Of a stretch of 64,000 nucleotides of DNA, positions 52,171-60,584 are shown piece after piece. The stretch comes from DTPU01 sp963827855. GTDB lineage: Bacteria; Planctomycetota; Phycisphaerae; Sedimentisphaerales; Anaerobacaceae. Each line of letters begins with the position of its first letter. Within the stretch, counting starts at the first letter, position 1. The position numbers were made by a program, and so were the translations under genes. Under the pieces are notes generated by a model. The model was not told the DNA's origin, did not search any database, and saw only the letters and a list, made by a program, of their open reading frames with translations. Location: positions 248,001-312,000 of the forward strand of contig CAWHBY010000002.1 in NCBI GenBank assembly GCA_963827855.1, written 5' to 3'.

Positions 52171-53690
52171 GCGTCATACCATGCGGGTTTACGGGAGAAG
52201 ATCGTCGGCTGGCTGGAAAGCGGGTGGCGGATCCTGTTCCAGAGATAGCGGGTCCCGATCTGCAGGCCATACCGAAACAGAGACTGATAAACGCGGCGGC
52301 GGCGTGGATCACGGACCCGGGCCATCCGTCGAACGTGGCTCCGGAGCCGGTCCCGATTCAGCCCAAAAACGCACCGTCCATAGAATCGCTCGAGCTGCTT
52401 GGCAGAGAACTGCCTCGTCCTCATGACCGGCGTGTGGAAATTGTAGGCCCTCAGGTCCTCCACCTCGATCAGTCCCCTGGCCACGGCCTCTTCATGCACC
52501 TCCGTGCCCGGATTGGGCGTCAGCGGGATGAAGAAGCAGAAGTCCATGCCGATCTGATCGCAGTACCTGGACAGCCGGTCCAGGGACCTCGGGGATTCAT
52601 CCCAGAGTCCGAAGATCACGGAGCCGATGGTGAACACACTGGGGTAGCCCCGCAGGATCTCGAGGGCCTTGGCCGTGACGTCCGGACCGTTCGCGTGCTT
52701 GTTCAAGGCCTTCTGGCTGGCGTCATCGGGCCGCTCGATGCCGATCATCACCTGGCACAATCCCGCCCTGACCGCCTTGTCCAACACGCCGGAGGCGTGA
52801 TCCCGAATGATGCAGTCCGCCCTGACCCAGGCAGTCTGGCGGATCCGGATGTCCTGCCTGAGCAGCAGGTCGCAGAACCGGTCCGTCCACCGCGGATCCG
52901 CATTCCACGTGGGATCTACCCAGCCAAAGGTATGCCTATCGTGGTCGCGGATCAGCCGCTTCACCTCGTCGATCGATCGCTCAGGCGACTTGGTGCGGTA
53001 CGTAGGGACCACGAACCGGCCGTCCTCCGAGACCCGGCCCATGTGCTTCCAGAGGATGCAGAAGCTGCACCGGTCTATGCACCCGCGGCTGTGCTCGATG
53101 GACACCAGGCCAGGATGGTTCCTGGACCCCAGGCCGTACTGGCGCATGGGGACCTTGGACCAGGCGGGCATGGGTAGGGAGTCGAGGTCTGCGATCAGAG
53201 GGCGGGGCGGGGTCTTCACGACCTGGCCATCCCGCACATAGGATATCCCGGCGACCCTGCCTGCCTCGCCGGCCCCGGGCAGCCGCCGCAACAGCTCGAC
53301 GAGAGTCAGCTCACCCTCACCGTGGACCACGTAGTCGATGGTCCCCGTCTCCAGGGGTCCCTTTGCATGACCGAAGAAGACGCCCCCTGCGACCACGACG
53401 GTCTGCGGCCTGCGTGCCTTGACCCACGCCGCAAGCCGCATGGCCTCATGGGATGAGACCGCCTCCTCGCCGATGCAGACCACGTCAGGCCAGTCCGCAT
53501 CGAGGATGGAGCACAGGGTCTTCCAGCCGATCTTCCGGCCAGGACAATCGATGATCTGCACGCCCCAGTCCGGCAGCGAAGCTGCCACCTGCCCTGCCAG
53601 CGACATCAGGCCCAGAGGCTGCCAGAACGCACTGGTCTCGCTATTGAAGGGCCAGATGTACCTCGGCGTCCTGACGAAGACCACATCCAT
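52167..53690 (-). CDS. B12-binding-domain radical SAM protein
   Basis: A 507-residue enzyme. The N-terminal cobalamin-binding-like domain (MDVVFVRTPRYIWPF to GVFFGHAK) lacks an evident DxHxxG motif. The radical SAM cysteines are in RGCIDRCSFC (CxxxCxxC, about residues 215-222), followed by the barrel (HTFGWVDPTWNADPRW, VMIGIERPDDASQKALNKHA, PLTPNPGTEVHEEAV). Such proteins carry out methylations or rearrangements in lipid and natural-product pathways; this one resembles the hopanoid/BchE-like broad class. The ATG at 53690 is chosen by family alignment; a GTG at 53717 with its own GGAG is an alternative. Confidence 0.85.
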   Translation of the reverse strand: MDVVFVRTPRYIWPFNSETSAFWQPLGLMSLAGQVAASLPDWGVQIIDCPGRKIGWKTLCSILDADWPDVVCIGEEAVSSHEAMRLAAWVKARRPQTVVVAGGVFFGHAKGPLETGTIDYVVHGEGELTLVELLRRLPGAGEAGRVAGISYVRDGQVVKTPPRPLIADLDSLPMPAWSKVPMRQYGLGSRNHPGLVSIEHSRGCIDRCSFCILWKHMGRVSEDGRFVVPTYRTKSPERSIDEVKRLIRDHDRHTFGWVDPTWNADPRWTDRFCDLLLRQDIRIRQTAWVRADCIIRDHASGVLDKAVRAGLCQVMIGIERPDDASQKALNKHANGPDVTAKALEILRGYPSVFTIGSVIFGLWDESPRSLDRLSRYCDQIGMDFCFFIPLTPNPGTEVHEEAVARGLIEVEDLRAYNFHTPVMRTRQFSAKQLERFYGRCVFGLNRDRLRSHVRRMARVRDPRRRRVYQSLFRYGLQIGTRYLWNRIRHPLSSQPTIFSRKPAWYDA

Positions 53691-53870
53691 AGTCAGATCC
53701 CAACCACCTTCGTTCACTCTCCGGGCCTACCCCAATAGAATACCCGGTCTACCCTGGATTGGCGCCGTGCAGGCCTGTTCTTTCCGGAAAACTTGAGAAA
53801 CGTCATGACAGCCCTGCAGCAGGCAGACTCTGGAAGGGAGCGAAGGTCAGAAGGCAGGAGGGTGAGAAGG

Positions 53871-54512
53871 CAGGGCGAACGCCAGGTTGGCCCTGCTCAC
53901 AGAAACGTAGGGTCTCTGTCATCCGCCGCAGGCGGACAGCCCGACGCAGTCGCAGGCGTGACTGGCTGGGAAGTGTTCTTGGTTCCTTGCCGCGAATGAC
54001 GCTAATGCACGCGAATGCTGGCGCGGGGGCGTGGGTCTTGACGTGTTCGTGACTCCGCCGCCTGATCCACGGCTTCGCCGTGCCTCGGCGACTGCGTCGC
54101 CAAGGCCGGCCTTCGGAAGGGAACGCTTTTCCAAGCCAGCTTGGAACGCGTCCCCTTCCTCGGCCTTGATCAGACGGCTCGGGCTGCGTTGGAACGACCT
54201 TTCCCATGGCCCTCTAAAGAGAAGGAATAGGCCAACGGGACTCCCGCACACAGTCTGAGCCGTACGCCTGCGGGCAAGCAGGACTCCATGGAGCAAGCTC
54301 GCTTGCAGAATGGAGGCCGGCGAAGCCCGCCCGGAAGGCAACGCCTTCCGGTAGACGCGAAGCGTCGCGCACGGCGGTGCTGCGACCAAGCCCAACCTCC
54401 CGCCCACGGCGGCAGCCGTTCGCGGAGTTAGCGGGGTTAGCGGCAAAGAAACTCCTTCAGTTCTCCTCTCCACCGCACCAACAGGCCGGACTCGCAAATG
54501 TCGGCAGCATCG
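53871..54512 (+). repeat. MSR copy 11
   Basis: Outer left end CAGGGCGAACGCCAGGTTGG. Left arm in the GCCGCGAATGACGCTAATGC form, right arm in the GGAGTTAGCGGGGTTAGCGGC form, so the two do not match: probably a hybrid of two sub-types. Leads into the GxxExxY gene at 54513. Confidence 0.8.
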
Positions 54513-54902
54513 TCACCCTTTGCAGAACGCAATACGCTCGACCGTGGCCTTGGGGAACGATCCAAAGTTGACCAACAGCCCCAAATGCAGGCCACTTGCC
54601 CTCAGATAGTTCATCACCTGGGCACGGTGTTCTCCCGTGAGGCCCTTCACCGCCTTGATCTCCACAAGGACACGACCGTAACACAGCAGATCTGCCCTGA
54701 AGGTCTGCTGTAGTACATGTCCTTTGTACGAAAGACCCAACTCAGGTTGGGATTGGATCGGGATGTCTCGGGCCGCCAGTTCCCTTTCCAGGCACTCCTG
54801 GTAGACCGATTCGAGAAGTCCTGTGCCCAGTTGCCTGTTCACCTCGAAAATCGCCCCCTGGATGGCGTAGCACTCCTCTTTGAACAACAGTTCATCTCTC
54901 AT
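54513..54902 (-). CDS. GxxExxY protein, copy 3
   Basis: A 129-residue homologue with GLLESVY at the signature (Phe to Leu against copy 1) and the EIK of the nuclease-like core intact (VLVEIKAVKGL). The ATG has the same GGAGG site as the other copies; a longer frame to 54944 reads through it. It again lies between two MSR copies and in the opposite orientation. Confidence 0.85.
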   Translation of the reverse strand: MRDELLFKEECYAIQGAIFEVNRQLGTGLLESVYQECLERELAARDIPIQSQPELGLSYKGHVLQQTFRADLLCYGRVLVEIKAVKGLTGEHRAQVMNYLRASGLHLGLLVNFGSFPKATVERIAFCKG

Positions 54903-54946
54903 GGTACCTCCGGGTTGGGTTATCTCGCCCAGCGAAACTGGCAACT

Positions 54947-55450
54947 ACTGTATCCAAGTGGCGGCTGGATGTGAAGCGTCTTTGTCTTCTGCCGCTAACC
55001 CCGCGAACTCCGCGAACGCTGGCGCGGGGACGCGGGTCTGGACATGTTCGTGACTCCGCCGCCTGATCCACGGCTGCGCCGTGCCTCGGCGACTGCGTCG
55101 CCAAGGGCGGCCTTCGGAATGGGCCTCTCCTCCAGGCAAGCCTGGAACGCGTCCCCTTCCTCGGCCTTCATCTGGCGGCTCTGACTTGGCAGGAGACTAC
55201 CCTCCCGGTCCTGTACCACCCGTCAAAGAGGCTCTCGCACACAGACTGAGCCGTACGCATGCGAGCAAGCAGGTCCCTCCGGGGCAAGCTGGCTTGACCC
55301 AGCGGGGGCCTGCGCAGATCACCCGGAAGGCAACGCCTTCCGGTAGACGCGAAGCGTCGCGTACGGCGATGCCGCGAACAAGCCCAACCTACCGCCCACG
55401 GCGAAAGCCATTCGCGTCTGTTCGCGTTCATTCGCGGCACAACCTCCTTC
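54947..55450 (+). repeat. MSR copy 12
   Basis: Left arm GCCGCTAACCCCGCGAACTC, right arm in the GTTCATTCGCGGC form. Hairpin 3 is TCCAGGC/GCCTGGA and the central stem GGTCCC/GGGGCC-like. It ends about 40 bp before the murJ promoter. Confidence 0.8.
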
Positions 55451-55489
55451 CTGCCTTGCTGGCTTCTCAGATTCCCCTTCTCAGGGACG

Positions 55490-55518
55490 TGGACAACCCG
55501 GCGCAAGGCCCCTACAAT
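55490..55518 (+). promoter_or_regulatory. Probable promoter of the murJ-like gene
   Basis: TGGACA (55490-55495), 17 bases, TACAAT (55513-55518), about 43 bp before the start codon. Confidence 0.55.
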
Positions 55519-55560
55519 GGCCCCCATGGATCCTGTTGAACGGAGTTGCCCGCTGTACCC

Positions 55561-57160
55561 ATGGCCGTAGCTGGACGCACAAGACAGACTGCGACCGGTT
55601 CGAGCCGATCGGCCGTCCTGGTGGGGATGGGCATCATCCTGAGCCGCCTGGCAGGGCTTGTCCGGGACCGGGTGTTTGCCCACTACTTCGGCAATTCCGC
55701 GGCAGCGGACGCCTTTGGCGCGGCATTCCGGATTCCCAACTTCCTTCAGAACCTCTTCGGTGAGGGGGTCCTGTCCGCCTCGTTCATACCGGTCTATGCA
55801 GGGCTGCTCGCCCGCAACAAGGAAAAGGAGGCCAACGAGGTGGCCGAGGTCATTGCCGGCCTCTTGGGCCTCTTGATGTCCGTCCTCGTCCTGATCGGGA
55901 TAGCGATCACCCCCCTGCTGATCTACCTGATCGCACCCGGCTTTGAAGGAGACAAGCGGGACCTCACCATCCGGCTGGTTCGGATCTTCTTCCCAGGCGC
56001 AGGATTGCTCGTCATGTCTGCCTGGTGCCTGGGGATACTGAACAGCCACCGTCGATTCTTCCTCTCCTACGTTGCCCCTGTGATCTGGAACGTCGCGATC
56101 ATCGCCGCCCTGATCGGGTTCGGCAGGTCACATGGCCAGTTCTCTCTGGCATCCATCGCGGCCTGGGCCTCTGTGGTGGGCAGTCTCCTGCAAGTGGCCG
56201 TGCAACTGCCGGTGGTCCTCAGGCTGGCAGGTCCGATCCGGCCCAGCCTGAACTCCAGGCTCGCGGCGGTCAGGCAGGTCCTGAGGAACTTCGTGCCCGT
56301 CTTCTTTAGCAGGGGCGTGGTGCAGATCTCCGCGTACGTGGACTCCATGATCGCCAGCCTCCTGCCCACCGGCGCGGTCGCAGCCATGCGCTATGCCCAG
56401 ACCCTGTATCTGCTGCCGGTCAGCCTTTTCGGCATGTCGATTTCCGCCGCAGAGCTGCCTGCCTTGTCCAGCGCAACTGGGCAGCGCAGAGGAGATCGCT
56501 GCCAGCCTGCGGGCACGGCTCGATGCAGGACTGCGGAGGATCGCCTTTCTCATCGTGCCCTCTGTGGTGGCCTTCGCTGGCCTGGGCGACGTGGTAGCCA
56601 ACGCCATCTATCAGTCAGGATGCTTCACGGCCCAGGACGGCGTCTACCTCTGGGCCATCCTGGCCGGGGCCAGCCTTGGCCTGCCTGCCTCCACACTGGG
56701 GCGCCTCTACGCCTCCGCCTTCTACGCGCAGCACGACACCCGGACCCCCTTGCGGTTCTCACTGATACGGGTCTTCCTGGCGACCACGCTGGGCTACCTC
56801 GCGGCAGTGCACCTGCCCGGACTGATCGGCATCGAGCAGCGATGGGGCATCGCCGGCCTGACCCTGGCCTCTGGCCTGGCAGGCATCGTGGAGTACACGC
56901 TCCTGCGTAGGAGCCTGATCCGAAGGATCGGGCGCATCGCGTTGCCCATGGGCTTTCTCGCAAGGATCTGGCTGGCAGCCCTGGCTGCAGCAGGTGTCGC
57001 CTGGCTGCTCAAGGGGGCGGTCGCAGGCTGGCATCCCATCGCCCTCGCCGCAGCCGTCTTGGGCGCCTACGGCGGATGCTACTGCGGAGCCACGTGGCTG
57101 CTGAAGGTGCCTGAGACCCAGTCGATCCTCTCTCGCCTCAAGAGACGTGGGAGACAGTAG
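55561..57160 (+). CDS. murJ: MurJ-family lipid II flippase, frameshifted
   Basis: Flips lipid II to the periplasm in peptidoglycan synthesis. About 530 residues with fourteen helices: GIILSRLAGLVRDRVFAHYFG, DAFGAAFRIPNFLQNLFGEG and SASFIPVYAGLLA match the conserved N-terminus, and PVSLFGMSISAAELPALS the conserved middle. After 56474 the frame breaks: one extra A in GCGCAACTGG (56475-56476). Removing it gives SALGSAEEIAASLRARLDAG and an intact C-terminal part to 57160 (DGVYLWAILAGASLGLPA, AFYAQHDTRTPLRFS). Either a sequencing error or a broken gene; since murJ is usually needed, an error is more likely. Confidence 0.85.
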
Positions 57161-57215
57161 ACAGGAGACAGGAGATCGGACTGCCGGCTACCCACGGCCG
57201 TCTTCCGGCTACTGA

Positions 57216-58850
57216 CTACTGACTACTGACTCCTGTCTCCTCTGGTGTGGCTTGGACCTCCACGGTATCGAAGACCTTCCCCTCGGTGTCTATGGCCGCC
57301 AGGTGAAGGACGCGTTTGTCGCAGTCGACGTCGATCGCGCAGTGGTGGTGCACGGTCAGCCCGAACTCACGGATGGGCGGCACAGTGTCGTTGTCCAGGC
57401 CGTACAGCGGCCCTCCTCCGCCGCCTGTCACGATGTAGGTGATTCCGCTGCTCCTGTATCGCTCGTAGGCGTGGGTATGGCCGGAGAACACGAGGTTCAC
57501 GCCATACTGATTGAACAGCGGGACCAGGGACTGCACCACTGCCTTGTCGTCCGAATAGGCATACGAACAGGTATAGGGTGGATGGTGCAGCAGCACGACC
57601 CGCCACAGGGCCTCCTTTGCGGCTGGAGACTGAAGCTCGGCGACCAACCACTCGTACTGATCGCTTCCAGGGGCGAAGCCCGCGTTGCTGTCCAGGCCTA
57701 TGAAATGGATCGACCCGTAGGTCAGCGCCCACCATCCCGCACCCGGCCGCAGGTTGAAGAGGTAGGAGAACCAGGAGGGGCCTGCCCCCCAGTACTCGTG
57801 GTTACCCGGCACGGGGATCAAGGGGACCTGCTGCATGATGGGGGCTGCAGGCACGAAGAACTCGGGCCCCCAGGAGGCGTAGTCGCCGCCGCTTGACACC
57901 AGGTCGCCCACGTGGAACACGACGGCAGGCCTGGAATCCACGATGCCCCGCATCACCACGGCGTGTGCCTCGGGCATGGACCGTGTGTCCCCATACACCA
58001 CGAATCTGAAGGACTGCCCAGGCCTGGGGGCGGTCCTGAACGTCCGGCCGGCCCCTGCCGGGCTGCCGGGCGTCAGATCGAAGGCGTACGGGGTATTGGG
58101 CTCCAGCCCGGTCAGGGTGACCCGATGGAGGGTGGTCAGGTTGGGGTCCTGGGCCAGCGACTCGGAGGCCGACTGCCTTCCGTAGGAGACGCGGCCGATC
58201 GCAGGAAGGTCCGTCTGCCACGCCACGGTCATGCAGTCAGGGCCAGGCCGCAGAAAGTAGGGACCCTTGAGAACCGTGGGCTGAGGCCGCCCATCGAAGG
58301 GCCTCACGTACCAGGCCACACCGCGATACTGCCAAGAAGGCCCTCCGGCTGCCAGGAGCCGGTCCTTCTCCTCGCTGCTGGCCGTGTACAAGGGACAGCG
58401 GAGGGTCTCTGACCAGAGGTGGTAGACAGGCCAGGCGCCCGAGGGCTGCAGGCCTTCGGGATAGGCGTAGAAGGGGATCCCCTCGGATCGCCAGTCGTCC
58501 CAGGCATCCATGATGGCCTCCATGGAGGCCCCATCGATGGCCAGGGCCTGCGCCCAGAGCCTGTCAGACCACAAACCATACACAGGTCGCAGGTTCGGGT
58601 CCGTCGCTGCGGGAAAGGCCTGCCATGCCACGCACTCGTACTGCCACAGGGGCGCCTGGAGATAAAGAAGCGTCTCTTTCTCCAGTTCACTGCTGGCATA
58701 GTAGTATGTGGCGTATTCGGGAGATCGGAAGCGGTAGACGGCCTGGCCCCCTGCCATCAGCCCCTCGCCCCCGAGGGCCTTCAGCGAAGACAGGGCCAGC
58801 CACGCAAGGCTCGCAGCCAGGAGCTTGCCATATCGCCTGTTCATTGACAT
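57216..58850 (-). CDS. Exported metallophosphoesterase (purple acid phosphatase-like) with DUF5648 N-terminus
   Basis: A 544-residue exported protein. After the signal peptide come two DUF5648-type units (VYRFRSPEYATYYYASSELE and VYHLWSETLRCPLYTASSEE), a fibronectin-III-like purple-acid-phosphatase N-domain (MTVAWQTDLPAIGRVSYG, LEPNTPYAFDLTPG) and a calcineurin-like core: VYGDTRS, FHVGDLVSSGG, GNHEYWG, LLHHPPYT and FSGHTHAYER, all metal ligands present. The ATG at 58850 is used; 58844 is equally possible. The DUF5648 units may bind cell-wall or surface sugars (inference). Confidence 0.85.
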   Translation of the reverse strand: MSMNRRYGKLLAASLAWLALSSLKALGGEGLMAGGQAVYRFRSPEYATYYYASSELEKETLLYLQAPLWQYECVAWQAFPAATDPNLRPVYGLWSDRLWAQALAIDGASMEAIMDAWDDWRSEGIPFYAYPEGLQPSGAWPVYHLWSETLRCPLYTASSEEKDRLLAAGGPSWQYRGVAWYVRPFDGRPQPTVLKGPYFLRPGPDCMTVAWQTDLPAIGRVSYGRQSASESLAQDPNLTTLHRVTLTGLEPNTPYAFDLTPGSPAGAGRTFRTAPRPGQSFRFVVYGDTRSMPEAHAVVMRGIVDSRPAVVFHVGDLVSSGGDYASWGPEFFVPAAPIMQQVPLIPVPGNHEYWGAGPSWFSYLFNLRPGAGWWALTYGSIHFIGLDSNAGFAPGSDQYEWLVAELQSPAAKEALWRVVLLHHPPYTCSYAYSDDKAVVQSLVPLFNQYGVNLVFSGHTHAYERYRSSGITYIVTGGGGGPLYGLDNDTVPPIREFGLTVHHHCAIDVDCDKRVLHLAAIDTEGKVFDTVEVQATPEETGVSSQ

Positions 58851-58922
58851 CACCACCACCCGGTCCCACGGTCGCCTGGAGCAGCCTCAGCCGAAGACGG
58901 ACTGCCACGATCATTCTACCAC

Positions 58923-59837
58923 TTAGGACCCGCGAAGGAATAAGGTAAAGGCCTGCCGCCAGGGCGAACGCAAAGTCCCTCCTGTACATCGCGAGGATAG
59001 GAACAGGTTCCTGGCCGCACATGCCCTTTCTTGTGGCCCTGGCCTGTGGTCGCGTTGGCCAGGAGAACTGAAGGAGTTTCTTTGCCGCGAATGAACGCGA
59101 ATGGACACGAATGGCTGTCGCCGGGTTGACAGGTTTGACTTGGTCGCAGCATCGCCGTACGCGACGCTTCGCGTCTACTGGAAGGCCATGCCTTCCAGGC
59201 GATCTTCGCTGGTCTCCGCTTGGTCAAGCAAGCTTGCCCCGCGTAGACCAGCTTGCTCGCAGGCGTACGGCTCAGACTGTGTGCGAGAGTCCCGGTACTG
59301 GGTAGCCGTTTCTTCCTCTAGTATGGGGAAGGTAGTCCCCTATGCAGTCCAAGCCGACAGATCAAGGCCGAGGAAGGGGACGCGTTCCAGGCTTGCCTGG
59401 AAAAGCGGCCCATTCCGGAGACCGCCCTTGGGACACAGTCCCAAGGCACGGCGTAGCCGTGGATCAGGCGGCGGAGCTATGAGTATGGCAAACACCCACG
59501 ACCCCGCGCCAGCGTTCGCGGGGTTAGCGGGGTTAGCGGCAAAAACCAAGAACGCTTCCCAGCCAGTCACGCCCGCGACTGCATCGGTCTGTCCGCCTGC
59601 GGCGGATGACAGAGAACCTGCGTCTCTTTGAGGCAGGACGACTTTGCGATTGCCCTGGGTTTGCCGCTCAGATTCGGGTCAGATTGGGACGCGAGGATTG
59701 AGCGAAACCGGAGGCGTAGTGCCCTTCGGAGCCTGTCCCGATCTTTGCGAGGGATCAGGATTTCGCGATTGAGGAGCGGCCCAAGATGGCCTGAAGATGA
59801 GATGGAAAACGTCTAGCTTATTCCCTCGCGGGTCCTT
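58923..59837. repeat. R180 element split by an MSR insertion
   Basis: Left end TTAGGACCCGCGAAGGAATA at 58923; the right end, read on the other strand, is TAAGGACCCGCGAGGGAATA, ending at 59837. The interior from TTGCCGCTCAGATTCGGG (59661) to GATGAGATGGAAAAC matches the other R180 copies. The 700 bp between are MSR copy 13. Confidence 0.75.
58960..59657 (-). repeat. MSR copy 13, complete long form, inverted
   Basis: The only copy on the minus strand. Outer ends CAGGGCGAACGCAAAGTCC and ACTTTGCGATTGCCCTG. The hairpin at 59178-59198 is CTGGAAGGC/GCCTTCCAG, changed on both arms against CCGGAAGGC/GCCTTCCGG. TGCCGC occurs at both borders (58954-58959 and 59662-59667). Confidence 0.85.
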
Positions 59838-59907
59838 ACAGCCCCGGACTTCCACGCCCCGGCCTCGCCCGCAGGACATTCTGGCTTCTGGATTCTGCAC
59901 TTGCCGA

Positions 59908-59936
59908 TTGTTCCGCCCCTGCGCCCGTGCTATGAT
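59908..59936 (+). promoter_or_regulatory. Promoter of the small-ORF/exported-protein unit
   Basis: TTGTTC (59908-59913), 17 bases, TATGAT (59931-59936), 28 bp upstream of the small ORF start. Confidence 0.55.
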
Positions 59937-59963
59937 GCCGCCACAAGAGAACAAGGAGGTATC

Positions 59964-60026
59964 ATGGGTAGCATCGACATGAACTGCCTTCGAGAGGACG
60001 TCACCCAAGCAGCCCCGGCCTGTTGA
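59964..60026 (+). CDS. Small ORF of 20 codons with strong ribosome-binding site
   Basis: ATG at 59964 follows AAGGAGG at the ideal distance and reads MGSIDMNCLREDVTQAAPAC before TGA at 60024. It begins 28 bp after a good promoter, and its stop is 13 bp before the next gene, whose own AAGGAG site lies between. It could be a real small protein or a leader that couples translation. No similarity is recognised. Confidence 0.5.
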   Translation: MGSIDMNCLREDVTQAAPAC

Positions 60027-60038
60027 AAGGAGAGCCTC

Positions 60039-60524
60039 ATGCAATCACAGAGTCATTGCCAGCACGTCTCCATGACGCGGGTCATCCTCCTGGTATGCCT
60101 CGTGGCCATTGGCCTGGCGTTCCTCGCAGGCCAGGTCTCGGCCGGGCTGAGCCAGGTCGCCCCACCTTCCGGCCCGGCGCCCCAGGGAGCGACGGATCGG
60201 CTGCGGAGCCTGCAGATCGAGCGGTACGAGACGCTCAAGAAGATGGTCCATTCCATGCAGATCATCGTGAATGAAGGCATGATGGAGCTCTCGGATCTGC
60301 AGGGACCCACGGTGGCCCTGTACCGTGCGGAGGCAGACCTCTGTTCGACCTCGGCCGAGCGGGTCAAGGTCTATGAGAAGGTAGTGGATCTCCTGCAGAC
60401 CCATGAGACCTGGATGGCCCGAAGGCTGGCTGCAGGTCGGGCTGGACAGATGGACGTGGACAAGGCCAAGGTGGCCACACTGGAGGCCAGGATCGAGTTG
60501 GAGAAGCTCAAGCTGGCCCTGTGA
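60039..60524 (+). CDS. Exported helical protein of unknown function
   Basis: A 161-residue protein with a signal peptide (VILLVCLVAIGLAFLAGQVSA). The mature part is helical: RLRSLQIERYETLKKMVHSM, PTVALYRAEADLCSTSAERVKVYEK and DVDKAKVATLEARIELEKL, which recalls the VDKAKVATLEARIELEKA repeats of TolC-like outer-membrane efflux proteins, though far too short to be one. The ATG at 60039 follows AAGGAG. It may be a periplasmic coiled-coil protein. Confidence 0.65.
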   Translation: MQSQSHCQHVSMTRVILLVCLVAIGLAFLAGQVSAGLSQVAPPSGPAPQGATDRLRSLQIERYETLKKMVHSMQIIVNEGMMELSDLQGPTVALYRAEADLCSTSAERVKVYEKVVDLLQTHETWMARRLAAGRAGQMDVDKAKVATLEARIELEKLKLAL

Positions 60525-60584
60525 AGGCTCAGCATGGGCTGAAGCCCATCCTACAGGCCCGCAACCCGCAATCCGCAACGACGC

